In this document: in pieces, positions 14,481 through 23,283 of the stretch
How the letters are laid out: every line of letters starts with the position of its first letter
Numbering within the stretch: the stretch's first letter is position 1
Assembly: GCA_958366985.1 (NCBI GenBank)
Contig: CATXDC010000004.1
Location: 62,001 to 126,000 of the forward strand
Origin: an uncultured Oscillospiraceae bacterium
Lineage (GTDB): Bacteria > Bacillota > Clostridia > Oscillospirales > Acutalibacteraceae
Reading direction: 5' to 3'
DNA: 64,000 nucleotides
Translations under genes and position numbers: made by a program
Notes under the pieces: model-generated
What the model was told of the DNA's origin: nothing
Seen by the model: the letters and a program-made list of their open reading frames with translations, nothing else
The model's database searches: none

Positions 14481-16571
14481 TTACTGTATTCTGCCAAAGC
14501 TCTTTTCGAGCTCGTTTCTGGTCATCTTTATCATTACCGGTCGTCCGTGAGGACAGTATTTTATATCGGGATTTTTTAAAAGCTCTCCAATGAACTTTTT
14601 CATCTCATAGTCCGTTGTAGCATCTCCCGCCTTTATTGCGCTGCGGCAGGCTACGGAATGGTAAAGCCAATCGGTTTTGCTGCTTCTTACATCTATCTTA
14701 TTAGAGGCAAGAGCGGCGGCAAGCTCGCACACAATTTCCGTTATGCTTTCGCTGTCAAGCTCCATTGGAGTTTCACGGACAATTACAGTGCCGAAGCCGA
14801 AATCTTCAACGGAAAATCCCGCCTTTGAAAACTCCTCAAGGTTTTCCATAATAACCGAATATTCCTCTTTGCTGAGAGTTATTGTAACAGGCTTTAAAAG
14901 CACCTGACTGAAATGCTCAGCTTCCCTTTTAAGCTTTTCGTATATCATTCTCTCATGGGCAGCGTGCTTGTCAACTATAAGCAGTTCTCCCTCACACTCA
15001 ACAAAAATATAGGTTTTGAAAGCTTCGCCTACTATTCTGAAAGTGGGAATGGCAGTTTCTTCCTTTTTGGAAGATACTTCCGTTTTTTCTTCGGAAACTG
15101 TCTTCAAGTTTTCAGATTCTGAGCTTTCCTGTTTTTTCTCGGCAAATTCAGATTTTACCTCTTCTTTTGCATTTGTCGGAACTGCCGCTGGGAACTTCTC
15201 TTTTTCCTCTTTTTTCTTATCCAGCTTTTTGTAATAATCTGAAAGAGTTGAAACGGGTTCGTTCTCAGAAATATCCTTTTTATATACAGGTTTTGTACTG
15301 TCAGAGATAAAAACGGATTTTTCGCTTCCCCTTACTTCTTCCTTTTTTACAGGTTCCGGTTTTGGGATTTCCTTTTTCTTTTCGGGAACAAAAGTGTTTT
15401 CACTTTTTATAGGCTTCTCATCAAAAAAAGTTCTCTCTTTTTTATTTTCAGCCTGGGGCGTAAATTTTTCTCTAAACTCAGCGGCGGTCATTCTTATCTG
15501 CTCACCTTTTTGCTCCTTTACAGGAGGCTTTAAAAGGTCGCTTTGACGGCTATTTTGAGAAAGGCGCACCTCCAGCTTTGAAAAATCCTTTGAAAGGCAG
15601 CTTTTTACGGCATAGTAAACCGCTTCATAAACCTGCTTTTCATTGGCAAAACGCACCTCGGTTTTAGCCGGATGCACATTTACGTCAACACATTCATTGG
15701 GCATTGTAAGGTGAAGAACACAGGCGGGAAATTTACCGATCATTATACTGTCACGGTAAGCGTTTTCCATTGCGCTCATAGCAGTTACAGACTTTACAAG
15801 TCTGCCGTTAATAAAGAAAAACTGCATGGCTCTGTTAGCTCTTGAGGCAACAGGCTTTGAGATATATCCCCTTACGCCGACTCCTGAAAGGTTATAGTCA
15901 ACGGGCAGAAGTCCCATAGCAAACTCTCTGCCGAAAATTGCATAAATAGTATCGCCTAATCTTCCGTTTCCCGGAGTCAAAAGCTGCTGCTTTCCGTCAC
16001 GGATAAAGCGTATGCTTACCTCCGGATGAGAAAGGGCGATTCTGTCAACTACCCCTGCCACGGAGTTTCCCTCAGTGACATCCTTTTTTAAGAATTTCAT
16101 TCTCGCCGGGGTATTGTAGAAAATATCACGGATTATAAGGGTGGTTCCCGCAGGGCATCCTGCTTCGGAAAGCTCTTTTTCCTCTCCGCCCTCAATGGAA
16201 TATCTTGTACCCATAACGTCGCCGTCGGGTCTTGTCATTACCTCAACCTTGGCAACGGCGGCAATGGAAGCAAGAGCCTCACCTCTGAAACCTAAAGTAC
16301 CGATTCCGGCAAGATCCTCTTCGGTGGCGATTTTACTTGTGGCATGGCTTATGAATGCCTTGCGTACATCTTCAGCATCCATTCCACAGCCGTCGTCAGT
16401 TATGCGTATATATGTAATTCCACCGTGCTTTATTTCGATTGTTACGTTTTTTGAACCTGCGTCAATGGAGTTTTCCATTATCTCCTTAACAACTGAGGAA
16501 GGCCGCTCAACTACTTCTCCGGCGGCTATAAGCTCGGCTATATGTCGTGGCAAAACGTTTATTCTGCCCAT
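14481..16571 (-). CDS. mutL: DNA mismatch repair protein MutL
   Basis: 696 aa. The N-terminal GHKL ATPase (about 1-330) carries ENSIDAGS, DDGCGM, HATSKI and GFRGEALASI. A long Lys/Glu/Pro-rich linker covers about 340-500. The C-terminal dimerisation/endonuclease domain contains DKHAAHERMIYEKL, a match to the DQHA(X)2E(X)4E metal motif, plus ACRSAIKAGD and CPHGRPVMI. The protein should therefore nick the error strand itself, as expected for bacteria without MutH. ATG after AGGAGG; mutS is 112 bp upstream. Confidence 0.97.
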   Translation of the reverse strand: MGRINVLPRHIAELIAAGEVVERPSSVVKEIMENSIDAGSKNVTIEIKHGGITYIRITDDGCGMDAEDVRKAFISHATSKIATEEDLAGIGTLGFRGEALASIAAVAKVEVMTRPDGDVMGTRYSIEGGEEKELSEAGCPAGTTLIIRDIFYNTPARMKFLKKDVTEGNSVAGVVDRIALSHPEVSIRFIRDGKQQLLTPGNGRLGDTIYAIFGREFAMGLLPVDYNLSGVGVRGYISKPVASRANRAMQFFFINGRLVKSVTAMSAMENAYRDSIMIGKFPACVLHLTMPNECVDVNVHPAKTEVRFANEKQVYEAVYYAVKSCLSKDFSKLEVRLSQNSRQSDLLKPPVKEQKGEQIRMTAAEFREKFTPQAENKKERTFFDEKPIKSENTFVPEKKKEIPKPEPVKKEEVRGSEKSVFISDSTKPVYKKDISENEPVSTLSDYYKKLDKKKEEKEKFPAAVPTNAKEEVKSEFAEKKQESSESENLKTVSEEKTEVSSKKEETAIPTFRIVGEAFKTYIFVECEGELLIVDKHAAHERMIYEKLKREAEHFSQVLLKPVTITLSKEEYSVIMENLEEFSKAGFSVEDFGFGTVIVRETPMELDSESITEIVCELAAALASNKIDVRSSKTDWLYHSVACRSAIKAGDATTDYEMKKFIGELLKNPDIKYCPHGRPVMIKMTRNELEKSFGRIQ

Positions 16572-16682
16572 TGCGGTTTTCCTCCTTTCAGGAACTAATA
16601 ATACTGTCTAAAACAGTTTGAAGTAATAAGACAGCTTCATCTGACGCTTACTTACTGTTATATATAACTATTGACTTATTCC

Positions 16683-19301
16683 CTATTTATCCGCCAACTT
16701 TATAAGCTCATAGAGCTTTGACATGGCTTCAATAGGTGTAAGTGTGTTTATATCTATCTCTTTAAGTTTTTCCACAATCTCGTTTGAAGAATCGGGAATA
16801 AGTGAAAGCTGAAGATTTTCTTCCGGCTCTTCTTCCTCTACTGTGACCGCTGCGGGTATATGCTGAGTTTCGTGGCCGTTTTCTTCAAGGTCTTTAAGTA
16901 TTATCCTTGCACGCTTGACAACAGTACCGGGTATTCCCGCAAGCTTTGCAACATCTATACCATAGCTGCCGTCGGCTCCGCCTCTTACTATTCTTCTCAG
17001 GAATGTAATATCGTCGCCACGCTTTTTGACAGCTATATTGTAATTCTTAACTCCTTCAATGGTGTTTTCCATTTCGGTAAGCTCATGGTAATGGGTTGCA
17101 AAAAGAGTCTTTGCTCCAAGCTTCCTTTTATCGCATACATACTCTAAAACAGCCTGTGCAATGCTCATCCCGTCAAAGGTGGAAGTTCCTCTGCCGATTT
17201 CGTCAAGGATAATAAGGCTCTTTGAAGTTGCCTGTGAAAGTATCGCAGCGACCTCGCTCATTTCAACCATAAACGTTGACTGTCCTGCCGCAAGGTCATC
17301 GGAAGCGCCTACACGGGTAAAGATACTGTCAGTTATACCTATTCTCGCCTTTGAAGCCGGTACGAAAGAGCCTATCTGCGCCATGAGGACAATAAGCGCT
17401 ACCTGACGCATATATGTGGATTTACCCGCCATATTGGGTCCCGTGATAATTGCCGCACGGTTTTCGCCGCAATCAAGAAGCGTATCGTTGGGAACAAAAG
17501 GAGCGCCGTCCAGCATTTTTTCAACTACCGGATGTCGTCCGTCCTTTATTTCGATAACATCTCCGTCGTCAATATCGGGTCTTACAAAATTACCCGAAAC
17601 CGCTGCCTCTGCAAATGAACACAGTACATCGAGCTTTGCAACTGCCTTTGCGGTTTTCTGTATTCTGTGAAGCTGTTCGGAAACTTTCTGCCTTACATCG
17701 CAGAAAATCTGATATTCAAGCTGCACTATTCTCTCCTGAGCTCCCAGAACCTTTGATTCCAGCTCCTTAAGCTCCTGAGTAATATATCTCTCACAGTTTG
17801 CAAGAGTCTGTTTTCTTATGTATTCAGGTGGTACAAGCTCTTTATATGAGTTTGTGACCTCGATATAATAGCCGAACACACGGTTATAGCCGATTTTAAG
17901 CTTTTTGATACCTGTGCGCTCCTGCTCTTTTTCCTCGATTTTAGCAAGGTACTCCTTGCCGCCGCCGACAATTTCTCTGAGTGAATCAAGCTCTTCGCTG
18001 AAACCGTCCTTTATAAGTCCACCTTCACGCACTGAAAATGGCGGATCTTCCGTTATTGCGGCATCGATAAGATCGTGGACATCTTCGAGGGTGTCAACAT
18101 CCTTTCTGATTTCGCCTAAGAGCATTGAAAAGCATCCCTCAAGGCGCTCCTTTATGGGCGCTGTATGCTCCACTGTATAGGCAAGAGATCGAAGCTCCCT
18201 TGCATTTGCTGAGCCGTAAACAATTCTTGTAAGCAGACGCTCAATATCGTATACATCCGTTAAAAGAGAAATGATCTCGCTTCTTAAAACCATGTTCATT
18301 ACAAGCTCTTCAACAGCGTTGTGACGCTTTATTATTGCAGCGCAGTTTACAAGGGGCTGCTCAATCCAGCTTCTTATAAGTCTTTTACCCATGGCGGTTT
18401 TTGTCTTATCGAGAACCCAAAGGAGTGAGCCTTTTTTCTCACGGTTTCGCATGGTTTCCGTAAGCTCAAGATTTCGCCTTGCGCTGGGGTCAAGCTGCAT
18501 AAAGCCTGATTCGCTGTAAAAGCTGAAATCCGTTATGTTTTCGAGATTTGTCTTCTGGGTTTCATAAAGATAGCTGAGAGCGCATCCCAAAGCGCATACC
18601 GCCTGGTGTGCATTCTCAAGACAATCCAGTGAAAAGTCTTTGAAATGATTTTTGACAACCTCAAGACACTTTTCGTAATCCGTTTTTTCTCCGCTTAAAG
18701 GCTCCACCGTCGCTTCGATTTTCTTCGAAAAAAAGTTTCTCAGCTCCGGCATCACAGCCGCATGGGAGTTTACAAGTATCTCTTTCGGGGAATAGCGTCC
18801 GAACTCGCTGATAATTCTGCTCTGAGAATTTTCGCCGTCTATTTCAGTAAGCTGCACTTCACCTGTTGAAACGTCCACAAAGCAAAGTCCGGCGCAGGTT
18901 TCGTCGGAACAGATTACCCCTAAAAAGTTGTTTTTCGACTCGTCGAGCATATTGCTCTCAATTACCGTACCGGGAGTTATAACCCTGATAACCTCACGCT
19001 TTACAAGACCTTTTGCAAGAGCGGGATCCTCTGTCTGCTCACAGATTGCCACCTTATGGCCGTTTGCCACAAGACGTGCTATGTATCCGTCTGCACTGTG
19101 GAAAGGCACGCCGCACATTGGCGCACGCTCAGCCTGACCGCAGTCCCTGCCCGTAAGGGTCAGCTCCAATTCCTTGGAAACAGTCTTGGCGTCGTCAAAA
19201 AACATTTCGTAAAAGTCGCCTAAACGGAAAAGGAGAATGGTATCGGGATACTGCTCCTTTGTCTCAAAATATTGCTTCATCATCGGAGTGTACTCCGCCA
19301 T
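16683..19301 (-). CDS. mutS: DNA mismatch repair protein MutS
   Basis: 872 aa, full length. The N-terminal mismatch-binding domain has the Phe-x-Glu motif in GDFYEMFFDD. The connector, lever and clamp domains follow, and the ATPase carries Walker A GPNMAGKSTYMRQ, Walker B LIILDEIGRGTSTFDG and the histidine in TLFATHYHEL. The C-terminal helix-turn-helix and tail end at residue 872. ATG after AGGAGG. It is in the same transcription direction and cluster as mutL, forming the usual mutSL pair. Confidence 0.97.
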   Translation of the reverse strand: MAEYTPMMKQYFETKEQYPDTILLFRLGDFYEMFFDDAKTVSKELELTLTGRDCGQAERAPMCGVPFHSADGYIARLVANGHKVAICEQTEDPALAKGLVKREVIRVITPGTVIESNMLDESKNNFLGVICSDETCAGLCFVDVSTGEVQLTEIDGENSQSRIISEFGRYSPKEILVNSHAAVMPELRNFFSKKIEATVEPLSGEKTDYEKCLEVVKNHFKDFSLDCLENAHQAVCALGCALSYLYETQKTNLENITDFSFYSESGFMQLDPSARRNLELTETMRNREKKGSLLWVLDKTKTAMGKRLIRSWIEQPLVNCAAIIKRHNAVEELVMNMVLRSEIISLLTDVYDIERLLTRIVYGSANARELRSLAYTVEHTAPIKERLEGCFSMLLGEIRKDVDTLEDVHDLIDAAITEDPPFSVREGGLIKDGFSEELDSLREIVGGGKEYLAKIEEKEQERTGIKKLKIGYNRVFGYYIEVTNSYKELVPPEYIRKQTLANCERYITQELKELESKVLGAQERIVQLEYQIFCDVRQKVSEQLHRIQKTAKAVAKLDVLCSFAEAAVSGNFVRPDIDDGDVIEIKDGRHPVVEKMLDGAPFVPNDTLLDCGENRAAIITGPNMAGKSTYMRQVALIVLMAQIGSFVPASKARIGITDSIFTRVGASDDLAAGQSTFMVEMSEVAAILSQATSKSLIILDEIGRGTSTFDGMSIAQAVLEYVCDKRKLGAKTLFATHYHELTEMENTIEGVKNYNIAVKKRGDDITFLRRIVRGGADGSYGIDVAKLAGIPGTVVKRARIILKDLEENGHETQHIPAAVTVEEEEPEENLQLSLIPDSSNEIVEKLKEIDINTLTPIEAMSKLYELIKLADK

Positions 19302-19362
19302 TCTCTTTTTCCTCCTGTTTAAGTCAAATTAATTTTGATTGCCGCTTTTATGCGGACTTAAA

Positions 19363-19776
19363 TTAGTGGCAACCGCCGCAGCTTCCGCATGAACCGCCGC
19401 AGGAATGCTCCTGAACAGGCTCGCATGTTGCGGGATCTTCACCGTTTACGCAAAGTGAAAGAAGCTGCATAACATAGTTCATCATGTCGTCTACTTCTTT
19501 TCTTGCTGCTTCATATGCAAGCATATTGGGGTTTGACATAATCTTCTCATAAAGCTCACGGAACTGCTTGTCATACTCGCTCATCTTGTCGGCATCTGCT
19601 TCGTCGCCTTTGCCGGCTTCCTGCTGATATGAAAGCTGAACAAGGTTAAGCTTGCCGATCATATCGTTAAGCTCTGTATCCTTATCGTTGTTCTCTCTTG
19701 CCTTGCTGAAATTGAGATAGCGCTCATCCTTCTGGATCTCTGCGCCGAGCTGTCTTGTAAGTTCAACTACGCTCAT
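19363..19776 (-). CDS. YlbF/YmcA-family protein with cysteine-rich C-terminal tail
   Basis: 137 aa. An alpha-helical YlbF-type domain (about 1-115, SVVELTRQLGAEIQKDERYL, NPNMLAYEAARKEVDDMM) is followed by a short tail HSCGGSCGSCGGCH with four cysteines and two histidines. Bacillus YlbF and YmcA form an Fe-S-linked complex with YaaT that affects RNase Y-dependent mRNA maturation and development. The tail here could bind a metal or cluster, which is inference. It sits between miaB and mutS, as in other Clostridia. Confidence 0.85.
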   Translation of the reverse strand: MSVVELTRQLGAEIQKDERYLNFSKARENNDKDTELNDMIGKLNLVQLSYQQEAGKGDEADADKMSEYDKQFRELYEKIMSNPNMLAYEAARKEVDDMMNYVMQLLSLCVNGEDPATCEPVQEHSCGGSCGSCGGCH

Positions 19777-19835
19777 GTTTGTACTCCTTTTATTTTACAT
19801 TTTCTTTTATAAAAAACTCTGCCCTATAGGCAAAA

Positions 19836-21254
19836 TTAATTATCGCTTATAAGTTCGCCTTCGACAATCCATGTAAGGGCATTTGTTACCTTTACGTTTA
19901 CAAAATTGCCTATTACCTTTTCAGGATTATCACATTTGAATCTGATTATTACATTTCCGCCTGTTCTGCCGGAAACATAGCCCTTTTCATCCTGCTCTTC
20001 GGCAAGAACCTTTGCAGTGGTTCCCACAAGCTTCGCTGTGCGCTCTCCTGCAATTTCTTCCTGGACTTTCAGCATCTCACGGAACCATTTACCCTTTTCC
20101 TCAGCAGAAACAGGGTCGTCCATCGAATAAGCGGGAGTTCCCTCTCTGGGTGAAAAGATGAATGTGAAAAGTGAGGTAAAGCCAACTTCACGGATAAGTG
20201 AAACCGTATCCTGAAACTCCTCATAGGTTTCGCCTGGGAAACCGACAATTACGTCGCTCGTAAGTGAGATATCGGGCATTTTCTCCTTTGCATACTCTAC
20301 AAGCTCAAGATATTTTTCCCTTGTATAGCGGCGGTTCATTTCCTTTAATACCCTGTTGTTTCCCGACTGGAAAGGCAAATGAAGATGTCTTGCTGCCTTT
20401 TCACAGCTTGCCATTGTATCAAGAAGCTCATGAGTGCAATCCTTGGGGTGAGAGGTCATGAATCTTATTATAAAATCGCCCTCAATATCGTTGATACGCT
20501 TTAAAAGCTCAGAAAAGCTTATAGGATTCGGTAGATCTTTTCCGTAAGAGTTTACGTTCTGACCCAAAAGAGTTATTTCTTTATATCCCTGCTTTACAAG
20601 CTCCCTTGCCTCGCTGACAACGGTCTCGGGATCACGGCTTCGCTCTCTGCCCCTTACATAGGGAACTATACAGTAGCTGCAGAAATTATTGCAGCCGTAC
20701 ATAATGGGAAGCCACGCTTTAAATGAGCTGTCACGGGAAACAGGAAGTCCCTCAGCGATAACTCCGTTGCTTTGGGGAAGCTCAAAAACTCTGCTGCCTG
20801 TGCAGAGGACTTTATAAAGCATTTCCGGCAGTTTATGGACAACATGGGTGCCGAAAACAAGATCTACAAAACGGTAGCTGTTTTTAATTCTTTCAGCAAC
20901 CTGTGACTGCTGCATCATGCATCCGCAAAGAGCGATAACACAGCCGGGATTTCTCTTCTTTTTGCTTTTAAGTGCGCCTACGTTGCCGAAAACTCTGTCC
21001 TCAGCGTGTTCTCTTATGGCGCAGGTATTGAAAAGAATAAGATCGGCTTCGTCTTCACTTTCAGTAAAGGTATAGCCCATTTCAGAAAGCATACCTTTTA
21101 TTCTCTCGCTGTCCGCCACATTGCCCTGACAGCCGTATGTGTGTACAAAAGCCTTTGGCTCACCTGATATTCTCGCCGAAAGCACTGTGTGCACCATTTC
21201 GGCATAGTTTTTCTGGCGCTGAAGCTCCGCCTGAGCTACTGTTTTTTCTGACAC
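19836..21254 (-). CDS. miaB: tRNA-2-methylthio-N6-dimethylallyladenosine synthase
   Basis: 472 aa radical-SAM methylthiotransferase acting on tRNA position 37 after MiaA. The N-terminal MTTase domain uses cysteines in TYGCQGNVADSE, LFNTCAIRE and ALCGCMMQQ for the auxiliary cluster; the radical-SAM motif is CNNFCSYC; the C-terminal TRAM domain covers about 405-470. The start is GTG (21254) with GGAGG 8 nt upstream. It is the first gene of the long train ending at 5951 and has its own promoter (21290-21318). Confidence 0.96.
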   Translation of the reverse strand: MSEKTVAQAELQRQKNYAEMVHTVLSARISGEPKAFVHTYGCQGNVADSERIKGMLSEMGYTFTESEDEADLILFNTCAIREHAEDRVFGNVGALKSKKKRNPGCVIALCGCMMQQSQVAERIKNSYRFVDLVFGTHVVHKLPEMLYKVLCTGSRVFELPQSNGVIAEGLPVSRDSSFKAWLPIMYGCNNFCSYCIVPYVRGRERSRDPETVVSEARELVKQGYKEITLLGQNVNSYGKDLPNPISFSELLKRINDIEGDFIIRFMTSHPKDCTHELLDTMASCEKAARHLHLPFQSGNNRVLKEMNRRYTREKYLELVEYAKEKMPDISLTSDVIVGFPGETYEEFQDTVSLIREVGFTSLFTFIFSPREGTPAYSMDDPVSAEEKGKWFREMLKVQEEIAGERTAKLVGTTAKVLAEEQDEKGYVSGRTGGNVIIRFKCDNPEKVIGNFVNVKVTNALTWIVEGELISDN

Positions 21255-21289
21255 CTTGAATCCTCCGCAAGAAGTTTATATTTCATAAT

Positions 21290-21318
21290 ATGATACCACT
21301 TAAGACGATTTTCTTCAA
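21290..21318 (-). promoter_or_regulatory. Promoter of the miaB gene train
   Basis: On the minus strand TTGAAG (21318-21313) and TATCAT (21295-21290) are 17 bp apart, about 36 bp before the miaB start codon. No other good promoter was seen between here and mutS. Confidence 0.6.
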
Positions 21319-21409
21319 TAGGAAACGGTAAAATTCGAGGGATTACTTAATAAAAATAGGTATTGCGTGGAGGGGGAATTTTCCACAAATCAGTTAAAGA
21401 AAACATAGT

Positions 21410-21448
21410 ACAAAATTTCAGCCGCCGAAAATCTTCGGCGGCTGAAAT
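21410..21448 (-). terminator. Intrinsic terminator of the sigma/anti-sigma operon
   Basis: TTTCAGCCGCCGA pairs with TCGGCGGCTGAAA around a short loop (about 21416-21447), with a T-rich flank on both strands. It starts 8 bp after the anti-sigma stop. It may work in both directions, but only the minus strand has a gene feeding into it. Confidence 0.85.
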
Positions 21449-21454
21449 TTTATT

Positions 21455-22102
21455 TTACTTTTGAATTTTACGGCAGAAAAGATAAAAGAAAACAGCGGAG
21501 AGAACAGTTATCACAAAACCACAGAAAAACCATATGGTAGTCATTTCAAAGCTTTCCGAAAGACTTATTCCCGGAAGATAGGGAAGCGTTATTCCGAAAA
21601 GTCCGAAAGATATTCCCGTAGTACTTCCGGCAGGGATAGTGAGAAAATAATATATTTCCGATAATATCACACCGGCAATTCCGATAAATCCCGCTGCCAT
21701 ACGTTTTTTAGAGGACTTAAAATCATAAAAAACTGCTGCAATAAAAGCGGCGATACCCAAAGCTCCGAAGGGCTGAGCCAAAACGCTGAAACCGTCTATA
21801 TCATTTACTCCCTCATAACCGAACCACGGACGTGTCATAAAGAGAAACAGCAGCACAACTAAGGCAAAAATCAGAATCTGTTTTTTACGGTAATCGGTTA
21901 TTTTCTTTGAAAAGGCTACAAAGGTTTTTATATCGTTTTCCGGCTCTTCCCCAGCGTCATCGCTTCTATATTCATCATAAAACTTTCTGCATCCGCTGCA
22001 AAGAGAAAGATGCTCATCTATACTCTCACGGCTTTTTTCGCTGAGAGCGTCATCCATATAAAGTGAGACAACGTCTTTTACAAGACTGCATTCATATTTC
22101 AT
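21455..22102 (-). CDS. Zinc-finger anti-sigma factor, membrane-bound
   Basis: 215 aa. The N-terminal zf-HC2 anti-sigma domain has the ligand pattern H-x3-C-x2-C in DEHLSLCSGCRKF (about residues 30-42). About four transmembrane segments follow (LIFALVVLLFLFMTRPWF, ALGIAAFIAAVFYDF, FIGIAGVILSEIYYFLTI, IWFFCGFVITVLSAVFFYLF). It should sequester the ECF sigma factor encoded immediately upstream and release it on an envelope signal. The start overlaps the sigma gene by 11 bp. Confidence 0.87.
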   Translation of the reverse strand: MKYECSLVKDVVSLYMDDALSEKSRESIDEHLSLCSGCRKFYDEYRSDDAGEEPENDIKTFVAFSKKITDYRKKQILIFALVVLLFLFMTRPWFGYEGVNDIDGFSVLAQPFGALGIAAFIAAVFYDFKSSKKRMAAGFIGIAGVILSEIYYFLTIPAGSTTGISFGLFGITLPYLPGISLSESFEMTTIWFFCGFVITVLSAVFFYLFCRKIQK

Positions 22103-22604
22103 ATCCGTAATCCTCCTTTAATCTTTTGCGAAGTATTTCCTTGCCTCTGAAAAAAATCACCTTTGCGGAATTTTCTTTTATCGAAAGCAGTCTGCCTATC
22201 TGAGCATATGGCATATCCGAATAAATGCGGTAAATCATGACATCACGCATTTTAGGCTCCATTGAATCAATAACCTTACGTGCGTGAATAAGCACCTGCC
22301 TTTTTACCGTTTCATCCTGAGGCGAAAGAGTGTCTGTGTCGGCAGTATCTCCGCTTATTTCCTCAAAGGACAAAGTCGCTTTCTTTTTATCTCTGAGAAA
22401 CATATAAAATCTGTTCTTGGCAATTGCAATAAGCCATGTTTCCGGCTTACAGCTGCCTTTAAAATCACCTATGGCAAGATATGCATTATAAAATGTATCC
22501 TGTGTCAGCTCTGCGGCAATGTCATCATGATAATTGGTCATTTTCAGAAGAAAACTATAAACCGTACCGTAGTAACATGAAAAAAGCTTTTCAAAATCCT
22601 CCAC
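22092..22604 (-). CDS. ECF-type RNA polymerase sigma factor
   Basis: 170 aa with only sigma regions 2 and 4. Region 2 is around ELTQDTFYNAYLAIGDFKG and WLIAIAKNRFYMFLRDKK; region 4 is the C-terminal helix-turn-helix (MPYAQIGRLLSIKENSAKVIF, about 125-150). It pairs with the downstream membrane anti-sigma factor. The ATG follows AAGGAGGAG. Regulon unknown; ECF/zf-HC2 pairs usually respond to cell-envelope stress or antimicrobial peptides. Its own upstream region contains paired GTAAC/GCAAC motifs that might be an autoregulated promoter (weak). Confidence 0.9.
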   Translation of the reverse strand: MEDFEKLFSCYYGTVYSFLLKMTNYHDDIAAELTQDTFYNAYLAIGDFKGSCKPETWLIAIAKNRFYMFLRDKKKATLSFEEISGDTADTDTLSPQDETVKRQVLIHARKVIDSMEPKMRDVMIYRIYSDMPYAQIGRLLSIKENSAKVIFFRGKEILRKRLKEDYGYEI

Positions 22605-22673
22605 TTGACTCCTCCTTTCCGGCGCCTCATAAAGTTAGTTGCAGTTTTTTCGAAAAAGTTACATAAAAAATAA

Positions 22674-22705
22674 AACCGCTCATTTTTCATCAGAAAAGAG
22701 CGGTT
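22674..22705 (-). terminator. Intrinsic terminator of the alaS-holA-RNase M5 train
   Basis: AACCGCTC and GAGCGGTT form an 8-bp stem, followed on the minus strand by TTATTTTTATG. The upstream arm lies inside the last codons of the RNase M5-like gene (stop at 22690), so gene end and terminator overlap. Confidence 0.75.
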
Positions 22706-23283
22706 ACAAGAGCCTTGTATTCCTCATAGCTCATTGTGATATTGAGAATTTTTATAAGGGATGAAGTGGAAATCCTCTCGGGGAGCATTAGCTTATCAGT
22801 AAGCTTTCTGCGCTTTTCGGAACTGTCCTTTCCCCCTGAAAGTCCGTCCTCATAAAGGTCGTAGGCTGTTATCTGCCGCCCTTCGGGAGCTTTCGCCTCT
22901 GATTCCCCTGTCTTTATTCCGCTTCTTTCGAGAGCTTTGATGAGCACCTCGTTATCTATACCCTCAACGCCCAGCTTTCCCTCTTTGGACGGATGCTCCT
23001 TGCGACGTTCCTTGCCAAAAATATCGGGTGTATAGACATGGATTATCTTTTCCGGCTTTACCATTCCCGAAATAAATGAGCGGATTTTAAAGCCTGCGGA
23101 ATCACTGTCAGTCATTACAACAAGCCCTCGTTTTTCAGCAAGAAGTCTTATAAGAGCCTGTTTTTCCTTATCCTTAAAAATAGAGAATCCGTTTGTCTCG
23201 ATGATTATTGTATCTAAAATTGAGGAAAGACGGATTTTATCATACTTTCCCTCAACGATTACAGCCTGATCTATTTTTATCAT
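22690..23283 (-). CDS. Toprim-domain ribonuclease M5-like protein
   Basis: 197 aa. The N-terminal Toprim domain has the catalytic glutamate in AVIVEGKYDK (about 8-17) and the aspartate pair in VVMTDSDSAG. The C-terminal half (about 115-197) resembles the DUF4093 tail of RNase M5-type proteins, which mature 5S rRNA precursor ends. It starts inside the holA stop codon (ATGA). Whether it processes 5S rRNA in this organism is inference. Confidence 0.8.
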   Translation of the reverse strand: MIKIDQAVIVEGKYDKIRLSSILDTIIIETNGFSIFKDKEKQALIRLLAEKRGLVVMTDSDSAGFKIRSFISGMVKPEKIIHVYTPDIFGKERRKEHPSKEGKLGVEGIDNEVLIKALERSGIKTGESEAKAPEGRQITAYDLYEDGLSGGKDSSEKRRKLTDKLMLPERISTSSLIKILNITMSYEEYKALVTALF

